Assembly (NCBI GenBank): GCA_963971405.1 | Contig: OZ020487.1 | Coordinates: forward strand, 36,367,039 to 36,431,038 | Direction: 5' to 3' | Length of the DNA: 64,000 nt | Source: Psococerastis gibbosa | Lineage: Eukaryota > Arthropoda > Insecta > Psocodea > Psocidae | Part shown: positions 21,456 through 33,721 of the stretch, piece after piece | How the letters are laid out: each line of letters begins with the position of its first letter | Numbering within the stretch: position 1 is the first letter of the stretch | Notes under the pieces: generated by a model | What the model saw: only the letters and a program-made list of their open reading frames with translations | Databases searched by the model: none | Told to the model about the DNA's origin: nothing | Translations under genes and position numbers: made by a program

Positions 21456-21814
21456 ATTATACCTACAGTTTAGTGCGTGCAGACTGCAGCCCAAGAATTA
21501 GCTCTTTCTTTTCGAAAAGCCCTGTAGCTAATTGCTAAATTATCTTGAATCTTCCATAGATCACAAGAATCGGTACGAGTGACCGCGTACAAGCTTTCCT
21601 GTTTTTGTATAGGTACTGTAATAAGTTCATAGTTAAATCTCGGCTGCCCACACATTTTCCCTATCCAAAAGCTCTGGATTGATCAACAGGACAATTGGAT
21701 AATCTAGACTTAATATAAATATCTATATAGAATACTATAAGTTAATACAACACAATAATAACGGTCTTGTATGGAATGCATTGAGCTCGGATAATCCATT
21801 ACATCTTACACTGG

Positions 21815-21966
21815 CTACATTTTCTGGCCATGCTTCGGAGGGCATGTAAAGCAGGCGGTCCCGGGCCTTCCTAGTTGAGTGTAAGAGAGGGCTTTATAGC
21901 CCTAACTCCGCTAGGTTGGCTTAGTAATAGAAACAATAAAAAGCCCTTATTTATTTATTTATCTTC
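21815..21966 (+). mobile_element. SINE-A, 5'-truncated copy
   Basis: Begins at CTACATTTTCTGGCCATGC, carries the complete conserved body and ends in TTATTTATTTAT. Lacks the tRNA-like head. Confidence 0.85.
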
Positions 21967-22539
21967 AAAACATATTTTTAAAAAGAACAGAATCCTTCCT
22001 TGGGAATGCAATCCATTGGTTTGTTCCTATATTTAGCACATAAAACATACAACATACAGGATGCATACCCCCCTTGATAGTTTGGTTCAGGGCGTTAAAA
22101 AAATAAACAAGGCTTAATTTTTATGAAAAATGACAAAAAAATTATTTATCTGAAATTGGCAAAATTTTGTAATGACTGTGCCTGTACCTCAAGGTTATAG
22201 GCGAAAATGAGTACAGCGGATTAAAACATCTTTCGTGTAAACCCTGAGGTAAAGAGAGCCAAAATTAATAGTCAATGGACTCTGCAGAAAGGCTTTATTT
22301 CATTCTATGAATTCCACTCAATGCTATCATAATAGCGTTTCTCATAAGACATGGGTCCATGGGTCAAAATAGGGAATTATCGGCAAGATGACTTGACATG
22401 GTCCATGACCCATTTAGAGGCTCCCCAGGGAAAAGAAATTTCCGAGAAAACAAGGTTTGGAAACCCCCTAACGCGTAATGAACAATAGACGTAATCGTTT
22501 CACAGGCCCGCGCCCCCGATTTGGAGGGAACAAGGCGAA
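21967..22539. other. No recognised gene
   Basis: Unique-looking sequence; nothing supportable. Confidence 0.35.
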
Positions 22540-22670
22540 TAGCAAGGAGCGGACTGGACTTTTTCCAACCCCCCTCTCGCCAAATAGATTTGAAAAAAAA
22601 AAATAACCTCATGCATGGTGGTTTAAATATAACCCGTTCTAACACACACAACAAACCCCCCAGTTCTTTA
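22540..22670 (+). repeat. Dispersed repeat G, copy 1
   Basis: Matches 23525-23645 in inverse: GGACTGGACTTT, a C run, AAATAACCTCATGCAT and CCCGTTCTAACA are shared in order. Likely fragments of one DNA transposon. The 128-codon antisense frame over this stretch (22364-22750) is rich in His and Phe runs and is not credible as a gene. Confidence 0.65.
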
Positions 22671-23524
22671 TGGTGGTGATGATGATCCTGTAAATTATTG
22701 TATGGCTTCCATTGAAAACGTTTTTGAATCGACTTTAAGGAGGTTTCCACGGTTAGAATATGTCGGCGCGAGCCAGGCCGCCCCTGCTAATGGATAAGGG
22801 ATAACGGTGTTTACGCATATTTACAAAATTCCGCAGGACAAAAATAGGTTAATGGAATTCGGCCGCAAATTGTCATGTTTGGCACCGTTATGTTTGTCCC
22901 CTTTTACCCGCAGGTGACTCTTAAGTGTTTTTAACTTTACTGTTAACTCTTTGGCGGGGTCTTATCATCATTAGACTCGCCCACGCCTGTCCAAAATAGT
23001 TTTGTTTGTCTTTCTTTTCATTTCGGTTTATTTTTCTCGCAACAAGGGGTAACATGAACATGAAAAAGAAATCAAAATGAACCTGAAAATGCTGGCAGAC
23101 TTTGGGAATGTAACCGTTAATACGGTACATACGATTAGGTACAGTATACCGAGTATACGGCATACGGAATATGGATTTAGGAATTCTCAGTTTATTTATT
23201 TAATGCACCTAACTACGGTGCAAATATCCAAAAAAACTACAAATATCCTAGATTCTACCAAACTTAAAAATAGAAAAAAAAGGAAATTACTGGCCGTAAA
23301 ACAAAACCGTTTATGTTTTTCGTACGGGATGCATGAGCGTGTTGCCCAAATTGAGGAGAGAGGGGCACCTGCCCTCCCTCCCTCGAGGTGCAAAAATTAA
23401 AAAGTAGGTATAATTCAATGAGACAAAAGCCAGAGTTATAAATAATACCCAACACGATTATAACTAAACCAAATAGCTACCCCGCCCCCCCCCCCCCCCA
23501 GCCTCGTGATACTTTTGATGCGGG

Positions 23525-23645
23525 GTAAATCGCCAAGGCCCGGGATTTTTTTTGTGTCTGTTAGAACGGGCACGATGCATGAGGTTATTTTTTTAAAATA
23601 TATCTGGTGAGGGGGGGGGGGTAGGATAAAGTCCAGTCCTCTCCT
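23525..23645 (-). repeat. Dispersed repeat G, copy 2
   Basis: Inverse partner of 22540-22670, with a G run (23612-23621) where copy 1 has a C run. The roughly 850 bp between the copies contains no other supportable feature. Confidence 0.65.
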
Positions 23646-24127
23646 TACTATACACCTTGTTTCCTCCAAATCGTACAAAACAACTAATATTCTCAGATAA
23701 TATGTCAACCCAAAATGTATAGTATAATGCATTAATAGTTAATAGTTGTAGTGACTGTAGTGTAGAATTTAATAATATATTACAGTCGACTTATACACCC
23801 TTTTATTAATTTTACTCACAGACTGAGATTTATTTTAATCGAAAACAGCTCGGCGATGAAGCATAAGCACAAGTTAACCTTCAGCCTCCCACCACACTAA
23901 TTTTCAGAATTCCAGTCCTTCAATAATAATTATATTGGTTAATTTCTTTTCACTACTTCAACACGTAGTATTGTACAGGGTGTCAGTGGTACACCATATA
24001 CTAAGCGTACCTTTTTTTTTGCGTATGTCAAAACTATTAGGGTGTGCAGTATTAATTAATCCACATCCATTACTTAGGGAGATGGCTAATCTAGAGACAA
24101 TAGAACTAAACTTAACACACCTATTAG
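23646..24127. other. No recognised gene
   Basis: AT-rich, nothing supportable. Confidence 0.35.
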
Positions 24128-24530
24128 AAAATGGTATAGTACCCCGAAAATCCGAAACCCCTTGTTGTTACTGACTTCTTATTTGTCTTTTGATTAACAA
24201 AACAAAATATTAAAGATTTGGCCCATTTACTTTGTAGAAGACTACTTCATGCATAATATAATAGGTTATTTTTAATTTTTGATATCGTAGCTTATTCATA
24301 AAAATTTGAAATTGAAATTAAGGGCTAAAATTTCACGTCAAATAGATGCATGATGTACAATGAAAAAACTACAAAACCAAAAATTAGACCTCCTTATTCT
24401 ATGAAGAACAAATTAGTCTTCCACACTACTAATTAAATGAACCAATATTTAAATAATTTGATTAGTTAATTAAATAAAAAATAAGAGGAATCAATTTTCG
24501 GGCTGCCAATTTCATGCGTACACTCATAAG
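24128..24530. mobile_element. Palindromic MITE, family P, copy 2
   Basis: About 400 bp with long, imperfect self-complementarity: TTGTAGAAGACTACTTCATG in the left half, CTTCCACACTACTAATTAA in the right. Shares both arms with 38934-39323 and is collinear in inverse with 2817-3110. No coding capacity. Confidence 0.7.
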
Positions 24531-24705
24531 CGAACGTAAAAATATCAAAATTGAAGCATTGAAGTAAGGCAAAACGGATGCAAATCTCCTTACTTAAATA
24601 AATAAATAAATATATATCTGTTACATTATACAATACAAATACAAGAAAGTATAAAATAAAATGGTCCAAATATCGTCAAAATCAGGTAGTCAGCTGCTGT
24701 CATTG

Positions 24706-25023
24706 TCATTGTGCTAGTGCCTCAGTGACAGTGTAGAAAGCTTTCTCTAAGGGATGGTTTCTTAGCAATTTAGGGAAGTTAGAAGCATTTCTCGCCGCTC
24801 TCAGTTCAATCGGGAGTTTGCTAAGGTAGGCGAATCCTTGTAGTATAGGATCCAGTCGCTCACACTAGGCTGATATGCGTGGCGCTGGCCTTACAAGGTC
24901 TCCCCGTTGCCTCGTTTTGTAGATGTGGGTGTCTCCGCTTTGTTTAAATGTCCCCCACACCTCAGGCTTTAAGATATGTAAAATGCTTAGCTTGTGTAGG
25001 CTCACTAGCACCAGTACATATTA
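24706..25023 (-). pseudogene. LINE reverse-transcriptase C-terminal domain remnant
   Basis: One minus-strand frame of about 100 codons with a single internal stop. It reads LHKLSILHILKPEVWG, then GDTHIYKTRQRGDLVRPAPR, then after the stop AYLSKLPIELRAARNASNF, PKLLRNHPLEKAFYTVTEA, and stops at 24706-24708. The TH-x-Y-x-TR segment followed by a small domain with x-LP-x-E-x-R and a hydrophobic FxxxLxxHxL is typical of LINE polymerase C-termini. Only the last part survives. Confidence 0.75.
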
Positions 25024-26647
25024 ACGCTTTAGGGGATCTGGGGTGATATAATTATGTATATATATATATATATTTCATTCAAATCCTGCCAAGGCCAAAT
25101 GTTTCTAGATCTTCTACTTTCGGTGTTGCCATGGACCACCTACTTTGTACTTAACTCGGTTTGCGTGTTGGCACTTGGGAATGGCTTTTATAGGAACACC
25201 CTGTAGCAGCGGTGTATAGCATTGCGTTTATTATTTACTTTTGGCGGCTACCAGATAATGATGGCCGTACGCTTGCGGTAAGACGACCACTAATTGTCGA
25301 AGCATCCCTACGTCTGATTGGCCCTGCCGTCATTACTTGTTATTAGTCCAAACAAGGAATTAGAAATCTAATTTCTAAGATCATTCGGTTCTCAAGGTAA
25401 TTTCCTTTGTTTGGGAATTAAGCTGAACCGCCTTTCTCTCTGATCCAAACCATAATGTAGTAGGTAGATTCCCCAGCCCCCCCCCCCCCCCCCGTGGCCA
25501 GGGCCGTATATGAGAATATTTGAGACACGTTCGAAGTTCGAATGAGAACCTGCTTTACTGCCCCTTTAACGCTTTTTCGGGATTTGCGGACCAAAAAGGC
25601 TTGCCATTGTCTTCACACTCTTCACCTCCGGAGGGACGAGGAGACTCCGAAACCCAGGACACTCCCCGGGAAGAAACGTGACATTTCATTGAAATACAAT
25701 AGGAAACCGAGTTTTTCTTACACTAATGTACTATAAATAGGAAAGCAGAACTACTTACTGCACATCGAGCGATTAATTTCCACGTGACTTTTAGTTTTGT
25801 TTTGTTTTTAAATAAAAATGTGTAAATTGTTTATCATTCGTGGGAAAAGAAATTTACATACTCAATGAGTTTTATATATTCTTAATAAAATTGCCAATAT
25901 TTGTTCAAATCCTAATTTTATCTAGTGAACGCTGCTATAGTATTTCTCGGAAATGATTTCTTTTTAATTCGAGTCTTGAACCTCTTTTTCACAGCCCACT
26001 ACTGGACTATTCCGGTTTTCCGGATGATATCATACGTAATTTAAATCACCCGGAATTTATTTACAACCACCTAAAAACAGGTTAGATTATCGAACTGAAA
26101 TCGTTTGCACACATGAATGGTCAGAAAGGCTAGCTTGTTCACAACTCATCTATTTGCAGCAATTGGTTGCTTTCTAGTTGAACTCGTCTATGTGCATCTG
26201 ATTGTGCGATACACGCAAACTAAAATATGTGAAGATGAATCCCTATGTGTATCCAATACAGGCAATACTGTGCCTAAGCTATATATAGAAGGCGAGCTTA
26301 GACATTGTTAATTAAAAATTATTTATAGCGTTGGCTATGCGTCCTATGTAAGCGATGTATTAAATTGCCAATTATTTTCGTTAGTTAACCAACTACCTAT
26401 TTTTACTGGAATCTGTTTGCTTAGTCTATGAGGCAAAGGGATCAGCTGGAAAACGTTCCGAATATTTTCAACCACTATTGATATACGGCATTGATTTTAA
26501 TTGCAATTTTCCAAGCAATACCTGTATGCAAGGTTGAAGCCAATACTATATTTTAGTGTGCAAATAGAATTCGTTACACAAAGTTCAAAATATTAAGACG
26601 AATATATTGGAGATATTAGTCAGGAACGGGATTTGAAACTACAATAG
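25024..26647. other. No gene; AT microsatellite and C run
   Basis: Holds a short (TA)n at 25056-25073 and a C run of about 19 at 25476-25494, followed by GTGGCCAGGGCCGTATATGAG. The latter looks like an inner hAT end, but no partner was found. A short repeat near 25700-25750 resembles 56200-56240. Confidence 0.35.
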
Positions 26648-26790
26648 TATCCACGCTTCGGAGAGCATGTAAAGCAGACGGTCCCGGGCCTTCCTAGTTG
26701 AGTGTATGAGAGGGCTTTATGCTTTATAGTCCTAACTCCTCTAGTTTGGCTTAGTAATAGAACAAAAAGTCTTCATTTATTATTTCTCTG
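26648..26790 (+). mobile_element. SINE-A, 5'-truncated copy
   Basis: Body begins CCACGCTTCGGAGAGCATG. An 8-base duplication (GCTTTATGCTTTATAG) disturbs the central palindrome. T-rich tail. Confidence 0.82.
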
Positions 26791-28373
26791 ATTTTCCTTT
26801 ATGGGCCTTCTAGAGGCTACCCACAAAGTTTTACCTAGATACACTCCTATTGTTGTTCCATGATAAAATAATAAAATCATATATGACTTGTCTTTAATTT
26901 TATTAAGTAGAATCACACATAGATAAGCATTGAGAAAACTGCACTCTTATTTTACCAGTCTTAATTTATGTTAACTTTAAGCCATTCATTTACGGTCATT
27001 CGGGTGAATGGTCAGGTTCAAAATTAGTTTTCCTCCCCAAAATAAAATCTTAGTGTGTGTGTTTGTGAGGGGGGGGGGGGGGGAATTGCTCAACGACCCT
27101 GCCTTATGTCTATTTTCCAATGACCAATTCTCCATGCCATTCATTATAATTTGTAAATTCAGGTCAGCTGTGAGTTCAGCCATTAGCATATCATATGTTA
27201 CATACTGCATGAATAGTATGATAAACTGTACCTAAACGTCTGCAAGAATTATTACGAGTTTCTCGTTTACTTTCAGAGTCAATTTCGATACTCAAATAAC
27301 GTTCAGTTTCTCTATGAAGAAGTAGTCATGTCCATAAAAGTTGTACTGCCCGCTTAAGGACATAACAGACATCACTTTACTTCATAAAAATTACTTCTCA
27401 ATCAGTTTATTGTGAGGTGGTAGCAGTCCCCCTTAGGCCGTAACTGAGACAGTTCAGGCTCTCGCCAGCTAACAACTTATCTGCATATAACTCAGTTCAG
27501 CTCATCATTCTAATAGGTTCGTTCGGGTTAGTGAAACAAGCGGGATGCACGCGGTCAAAGTGTTGTATCTCATCTGCGAGATTAACGAAGTAGACGCAGG
27601 CGCCATTGCCTTGTATAAAATGTTGAAGTGACTCTGCTAGAGACGGAATCATTATGGGCATGGACTGGAGCGCCGATAGGGGATCGCAAATATAGAGAAA
27701 GCAAGAAGATGACTTGAACAGCGTGGGAATACTGCAATATAATGGTCATATTTCTACACAGAAGAAAATAAATGAAGAGAAGACTAATTAGCTTCGCACA
27801 GATAATGGAGCTTGTGTGCCAAACTTGAGTTTTATATGAAACAGATAAAAAGGAAACTACAGAAAGTTTAATTTATCTAAATGTTTGGTGATTATAAGAG
27901 TAACTAACTATGTTGTAGGCTCTTGGAGGAGATTTGATAGACAGGCAGATAAAAAAAAAGCCCTATAATGTTACCAAGTGAAACTTCAACCGAGAAAATT
28001 GAAGTATGCAACCAGTTATTATATGAATCACCTAAAACCCCCGACCAAAATGCCCCTGTGCCCCCCGTCGTTATTGAGCAAGGGAATGCTAAGAAGACCC
28101 ATGATACTTATACTTATGGACTTTGTACTGTTTACCCAACGAAGAAATGAGCGCGAAGTGGGCAGTACCCCAGTTCAGGGGGGCCCAGTTTTGAAAAAGT
28201 CTGGGGGGGGGGGGCAAATGGGAGAGGGAGACCCCCCCCCCCAAATATGAAGGAAATTGTACTGTTGGATTTACCTCCTGAGGAAACTTTGTTTTAGTAT
28301 TTTTAACTATGCAACACGTTAGACTCTTGTACGCCTCGTCCATACTAAGTTGCTGCCTTTAAAAAAGCTAAAA
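26791..28373. other. No gene; G run at 27069-27083, G/C tracts at 28170-28245
   Basis: Mostly unique. 28170-28245 (GGGGGGCCCAG, AAAAAGTCTGGGGGG, C run) resembles 29255-29345 and is probably decayed transposon. Short frames near 27968-28250 run into these tracts and are not credible. Confidence 0.35.
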
Positions 28374-28381
28374 CAAAAAGC

Positions 28382-28993
28382 CATTGGCATAAATGCCCAA
28401 AATTTCTGGGGAAGGGGGGACTTTAGGACTACAAAACTTTGATCCGCCGGAGAAAAAAAATAAACAGACCCAAATTAGAGAGGTTTTACGCATATTATAC
28501 CCTAGGACAAGGGGGGCCCGGGGGTCTCCCCCACAGAAAAAAAATTGATAAACCGGCCCAAATTAGTGAGGTTTTACGCATATTATACCCTGGAGGATGG
28601 GGGTCCGGGGGTCTCCCTCGGAGATAAAAATTGATAAATGGGCCCAAATTAGTGAGGTTTTACGCATTTTGCAAGCAGTACAGTTGAGACTTGAGATTTT
28701 ACGGACGAATAAACCTACCGCAGAGGGGGGCCCGGGGGTCTCCCCCGAAGAAAACATTTGAAAAAATAGGTCTCAAATAATGGGGTTGTAAGCATTTTTA
28801 ATAATATATTTTTGTGAAAGTATACTTGGTCAATATGATGCATGAATTAGCATGAATTAATTTCCCTTTTGTTAATGAGGATACTATGCGTTTCGTTTTC
28901 GCCTTCTATAACATTTATGTCACCACAAATCTTTAGGGGAGGGGAGAACTACGGGTGCCCCTGGGGCCCCAGGACCCCCAATATACGCCAATG
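28382..28993. mobile_element. hAT-like element, family E, copy 1, with module array
   Basis: The ends are CATTGGCATAAATGCCC and TACGCCAATG. Target duplication CAAAAAGC/AAAAAAGC (28374-28381, 28994-29001, 7 of 8). The interior has three hairpin cores (28511-28532, 28599-28620, 28724-28747), each followed by an A-run and a GAGGTTTTACGCAT or GGGGTTGTAAGCAT motif, then a unique right part shared with 50660-51586. No transposase. Confidence 0.87.
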
Positions 28994-29001
28994 AAAAAAG
29001 C

Positions 29002-29467
29002 GTATTTGAATTAACTTCTTAAAGAATTTAGAATGAGAACCTAGTGTAGTACAATTATTAAAAATTAAAAATAAATCATCAATAACTTGTCACAATATTT
29101 TGAATCATAGCTCCAGCTCCATGTCGATCAACGCACTGACGTTTAGTTTATGCATTCGTTCACAAAGTTTTTCAAGTTTAAGTTTCGTACTGAATGTTTA
29201 TACTAACGTCAAAATGGAAATGCCCAGAAAAAGCAATGGGAATCGGTAGGCTTTAAGCCCCCCCACGAAAAAGTCTGGGGGGGGGGGCAAAAAGTTCCGT
29301 GCCCCCCCCCCCCCCCGTAGTGGGCCCCCCTGCCCCATTTGCAGCGATACAATTAGCAGTTGAACATTATTTTATGCTATGTTATTGAATTACTGTTATG
29401 CCGTGTAAGATCTCAATTTATTTAAAAAGTTAAAGTGTATGACTGTTTATGACTTGTATAAATATAA
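29002..29467. other. No gene; G/C tracts at 29265-29330
   Basis: The tract region resembles 28170-28245, presumably remains of one element family. Otherwise unique. Confidence 0.35.
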
Positions 29468-29752
29468 CTTGATAACAACGAACTTCTACAGGAACGAATA
29501 CAAAAGTCATACACCAAGTTTAAGAAATGTGGCAAGAAGAGAGGGTGTCCAATACAAAAGATTTATAGAACCAATGTATTTAACAAATATGGACAAGCCG
29601 AACTGCATGTAGCTATTCCGTCGGTGTTTAACGAATTACCCGACGAAATACTCATGATACAAAATATTGGTTCAGTTAAAAAATTAATAAAAAACTGGTT
29701 TTTACTAACAAAACTACGGACAATGTCTTCTTTGCATATCGTACTGAGGTGA
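29468..29752 (+). pseudogene. LINE reverse-transcriptase C-terminal remnant
   Basis: An open stretch of about 94 codons with no start: NELLQERIQKSYTKFKK, then VFNKYGQAELHVAIPSVFNE followed by LPDEI and a KKLIKNW segment. The N-x-LP-D-x-I motif followed by a lysine-rich helix is the usual end of many LINE polymerases. Downstream to about 29905 is an AT-rich 3' region with AATAAA and an A-rich end. Possibly a 5'-truncated insertion. Confidence 0.6.
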
Positions 29753-30103
29753 CATTTTGTAACCAACTCGACCAGTCAAACCCCTAAGGGGGTTTTTGGT
29801 ACCCAAAAATTGTATGCCTATAAGTTATTGTATTTTTGTAATATATGCTCCTAGTCCTAGTCAAGGGAGTACTGGAAAATTATTATTAAAAAATAAAATT
29901 CCATTACAAAAAAAATTTTAAGTAAAAATCGTTGAAATATTTATTTTTGATATTTTTTTTTCATTCAGAACTATATTGACAGCGTACTTACATTTTTAAA
30001 TTAGGGAAGTTAATTAACGTGAAATAACTAATGTTCCAGTAGCTATCACAGTGTCATGATCCGAGTCACCTGTTGATGTAGTAGTATGTACGCGTATTTA
30101 ATG

Positions 30104-30759
30104 TTATTTTTCCATGCATGGATGCAGCTCATAAAGCAAACTGTATGGTAACATGAATATGTCTTCCATGTTTAAATTATAAATTTTTCTGTTGTAAAAA
30201 TCGTAAAACCCCACCATTTTGAACTTATAATTTCCCCCGCGGGAGACCCCCGGGCCCCCTGCTTCCAGCAATATGAATAAGCATTTCAGCATTCCTCTGT
30301 AAGCCCCCCTATTTCCAGCAATTTGAATAAGCTAAAAATTCTAAACTTTCCTGCTGTTAAAATACGCAAAACCCCACTATTTTGTACTTATATTTTTACA
30401 TTTTTCCTTCGGGGCAGACCACTGGGTCCTCCTATTTCCAGCAATTTGAACATGCATTCAAACATTCCTTTGTAAGCAATTTGAATAAGCTAAAAAATTC
30501 AAAACTTTACTGCTGTTAAAATGCTTAAAACCCCACTCTTTTGGCCTTATATTTTCAAATTTTTCCTCGGGGGGAGACCCCCCATTGGTACTCACATATC
30601 TCACTTTTTCAAGTAATGCACTGCAAATTAATGTGCTTTGTTTCGCTAACAAACACACCAATTGCATAATCACTAAAAATGAATTTGGCTTGGTAGGCTG
30701 CACCCACTTTTCCCGGAATGGCCCCCTCCGAAAATCTGTCCTGGACCCACCCATGATTT
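30104..30759. mobile_element. Possible hAT-like element with antisense module array
   Basis: Three antisense hairpin-module units occupy 30190-30600 (cores 30236-30263, 30412-30432, 30560-30580). The right part ends CCTGGACCCACCCATG, and ATTTAATG follows; the same octamer occurs at 30096-30103. The left edge lacks a clear complementary end, so the boundaries are tentative. Confidence 0.45.
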
Positions 30760-30767
30760 AATGAATG

Positions 30768-30900
30768 TTTCCGATTGACCTCTTCAGTCGCCTCTGTAGG
30801 TTAGTACCCGTGTTGACTTACGACACGCCTCCGATCGCATGGCGTGTAAATACTCGCATAAGTGCAAGCACGTTATACCACCTGGTCATCGAAGTTGACA
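30768..30900 (-). mobile_element. SINE-B, antisense copy
   Basis: On the minus strand: TCGATGACCAGGTGGTATAA (A-box-like), CATGCGATCGGAGGCGTGTC, ACCTACAGAGGCGACTGAAG. The 3' tail stops soon after TCAATCGG. Confidence 0.8.
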
Positions 30901-31079
30901 AATTTATTTTAGACCAATAGACCGGGTGTCCCTCTGGGTTAAGAAACCAGGAGCCGCCACTGAATCTAGGAAACTTCTCCATTCATCTCCGTCCTGGGCT
31001 GTTTCCTTCAGTTCCAGGGAAGAGGGTTCCAAAATCTCCAGCATCTCTCAGCTCTGAAGCGTGAGTAGTGAAAGCCCAC
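30901..31079. other. Short unique stretch
   Basis: Nothing recognised. Confidence 0.3.
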
Positions 31080-31370
31080 TAAATAGAGACGATGCGTAGG
31101 CAGTTCGTGGAAAACTGTCGAAAAGTAATGGATTTGCGAGACACCCCTACAAACCAGGCTGGTGATTGCGAGATTGAAAGGTGCGAGTGGAGAGGTCGCG
31201 AGGTTAATGCCAGCCTGTTGACGTTTTGGCCCGATTTAATCACCACGTGTTACCGCTAATTGGAGCATTTTGGATTCACGCGATCCCTCTCTGCGAATTG
31301 TTAATGCCTTACTTTCCCTGCCAGCAGACGTGAGGCAATCCCATTCGGGAATGCCAGGAATTCTTATCTG
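31080..31370. promoter_or_regulatory. Non-repetitive complex block, possible regulatory DNA
   Basis: More balanced composition than its surroundings, with CACGTG, GCTAATTGGAG and GGCCCGATTTAATC motif-like strings and no copy elsewhere in the window. Offered as a candidate conserved non-coding element. No reading frame supports an exon. Confidence 0.2.
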
Positions 31371-31764
31371 AACAGGCTCATACACGAACTAAGACGCACA
31401 AAAATGAAGGGTAAAAATTCCTTAGAGATGTCTCCATATAAGGATTCTGGATGGCACAGGGTTTAGATAAATAATAATAATAATAATAAATAAGCTTATT
31501 TTGTGTTGCCAACGGACGAAGTCCAAAAAAGACATCACTTATACAATAAAAACTTAAAACAATACCCGAGAAACAAGACGTCAAATTGAAAGGAGGAGAT
31601 AAAAAAATAGCATCTCATCGATTTGTCAAATGGATAGCACCTATGTACGTAAAATAAATACCTAGCATACAATACAACACAAGGTGTGTACGAGTGGCCA
31701 TAGTTCATATGACTGTCAGAACATCGCCATTCGCTTAAATTCACTTAGGCTTAGCACAAATAGA
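31371..31764. other. No gene; (ATA)n at 31470-31490
   Basis: Contains a short AAT/ATA microsatellite. Short antisense frames lack motifs. Confidence 0.35.
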
Positions 31765-31935
31765 TACCATGAAAAAACTGCAAAACCGAAGACTAATAAT
31801 ACCCTACATGCAGAAAGTAGTCTACTACAACAATGATTAATGAATGAATATTTTGATAACTTGCTTAGTAAATTAAATAAAAAATAAGAAGTATTAAACT
31901 TCGGGCTGCCAATTTCCTACCGGACTCTTAATATA
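31765..31935. mobile_element. MITE family P, half copy
   Basis: Matches the right half of the family-P elements: CATGAAAAAACTGCAAAACC, AGTAGTCTACTACAAC, CTTGCTTAGTAAATTAAATA, CGGGCTGCCAATTTCCTAC. The left half is absent. Confidence 0.7.
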
Positions 31936-33382
31936 CTCCTACTCTTCTATACTTCCTAAAGTTTAGATACAGCCCCAGCTATACAAGTCTCTTTAAAGTA
32001 CTTAATGCTGGGATCGCCATTTCAAAAGTAAGATAAGTATTTAAAATGTAATATATTATTTACTTACTTAGGCCTACTGACGATGCTGTTCAAAGGGTCC
32101 CCAGACCTATGTCAGCTCAACCCTCTAAAGGCTAAATAATAGGCCTACTGAAGTCTGACAGTAGACCAGTCACCTCTAAGCAAACAAATTAACCCACAAC
32201 GAGAACGCAGCTGAAGGCTGAAGTCTAATCCCATTAACTAAGCACTTTTGATGAGATTTGAGTTGTAATACAATGGTATGTCCCCACCCCCTGTAGGTGA
32301 GGCAGCAATTTCCCTTTGAGCCCCAAGCTTACGGACATTCTGAATTGCCCCTGGTGGAGGTCAATGACGTGATAGTCGATATATTTTAGTCGACAACAAA
32401 AAGGTCTAGAACTAAGGAAAGAAGAATCAAACATCATAACCATAACGGTAATGTAGCTCTATTGATCGTACATAATACAGCAACTGATACATGCATAAAA
32501 ATAATTCAAAACGTGTACACAAAATATGCACTGCATTCTGTAAATTCCCTGAAAACGCGCGACCTGTCAAACATATTACAGGTAGGTTTAGTGAAAGGAA
32601 AGAAAGAACAGATAAAAAAAAAAAAAGTGTTGTCTCTTCCAAAAAAACACATAAAGAATTGCTCCAGATAGAAATCGCAGTCTAAAAAACATTCATGTCC
32701 ACAAATCGCTATGAATGAATTGGCTGCGATATCACAGAAAAGGTGAGAACAAGTTCACTGTTCTGGAGAAACTGGAGTCTGTTGCGTCTATGCAAATCTC
32801 GACAATAAACGGACGCACATGTACAAATTTATTGATGCTTCTATGGAGTTATGACAGACTGATTTTTACGATGACATGTTGTAGGTCGTTGGGGTCAGGT
32901 GAATTTTGCATCATTTTGGCGTCATTTTTCGTCAGTGTAGGCGTTTTAGGCTCACTGGGGTACATGGCGATGATTCATATATACAACCTTTATTACTCGC
33001 TTCATACGTTTTATTAAGAGACTTTTAATACTGCTTTAATATTGTGGTAGTATTAAATGATAAGCTTATTTGCTGGTAAATTGCACCAGAGTGTTCCAGG
33101 AAGACGCCCACATCTGGTTGTGTTCCGGGGTTGATGTATTGTGAGGGAATATAAAATGAGGATTTGCTTTACGGGTAATAAAACCCTACAGCAGTACAGC
33201 ATATATGGTCATGACTCATATTATTGGTAACAGCACTTTGACCACTCTTGGTTCGACACCAAACAGTATCGGACACAACAGACAGGAAAATTTGAAAATA
33301 AGTCGCAAAATTGGAGGTTTTTCAGGGCGCCTATAATATATTATATTATGTTTTTTTTTATCAGTTGGGCAGATTGCATTGG
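31936..33382. other. No supportable gene
   Basis: Unique-looking. A 100-codon forward frame (32715-33017) has a hydrophobic C-terminal third but no family resemblance. Nothing here is confident. Confidence 0.35.
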
Positions 33383-33508
33383 CCCTACACACACTAATAT
33401 TTATTGGATCCAATATTTATTTGATCGAAGGAATATTTGGCATGTTTAAGTTAAATTTTACGAGTTGAACCTGAACTTAGATATTACACTGTTCAATTTT
33501 TTTTCACA
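33383..33508 (+). repeat. Repeat L, copy 1 (pair with 63840-63984)
   Basis: Roughly 75% identical to 63840-63984 by eye: TTGCATTG.CCCT, ATTTATT.GATCGAAG.AAT, TTACACT.T.CA.TTTTT. Similarity stops near the end of the T-rich tract in both, so it could be a repeat end or the 3' part of a duplicated intron. Confidence 0.55.
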
Positions 33509-33512
33509 GAGC

Positions 33513-33721
33513 CGGTGAGTCGCATCTACAGCAAACCCCAACCTCACGAACCCTGTTTACGGCCTTGTACCAAATCTTACAATGTCACATCTCATATAGA
33601 AGAAATATTTTCCTGCCTTTTGATACTTGATTTTCGAACGTCACTAACACCAATTGGCCACAGTTTTCAGTACATGTGCTGGTTGTCCCCTTATTTCCTT
33701 TGCTGCCAAGTAGGCTATTAG
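33513..33721 (+). CDS. Possible exon with a C-x-x-P-C motif, doubtful
   Basis: A T-rich tract followed by CACAG (33496-33511) looks like a splice acceptor. Just downstream an open frame reads EPCLRPCTKSYNVTSHIEE. The C-x-x-P-C-x(3)-Y spacing is reminiscent of cysteine motifs in DEG/ENaC (pickpocket-type) channels. The frame runs on to a stop near 33720 without an obvious donor, and no neighbouring exon was found. This rests on one short motif and could be chance. Confidence 0.15.

Noticed and set aside
22364-22750. 128-codon minus-strand frame
   Set aside because: Overlaps repeat G and is dominated by His and Phe runs from CAC/GTG and T/A tracts; no motif.
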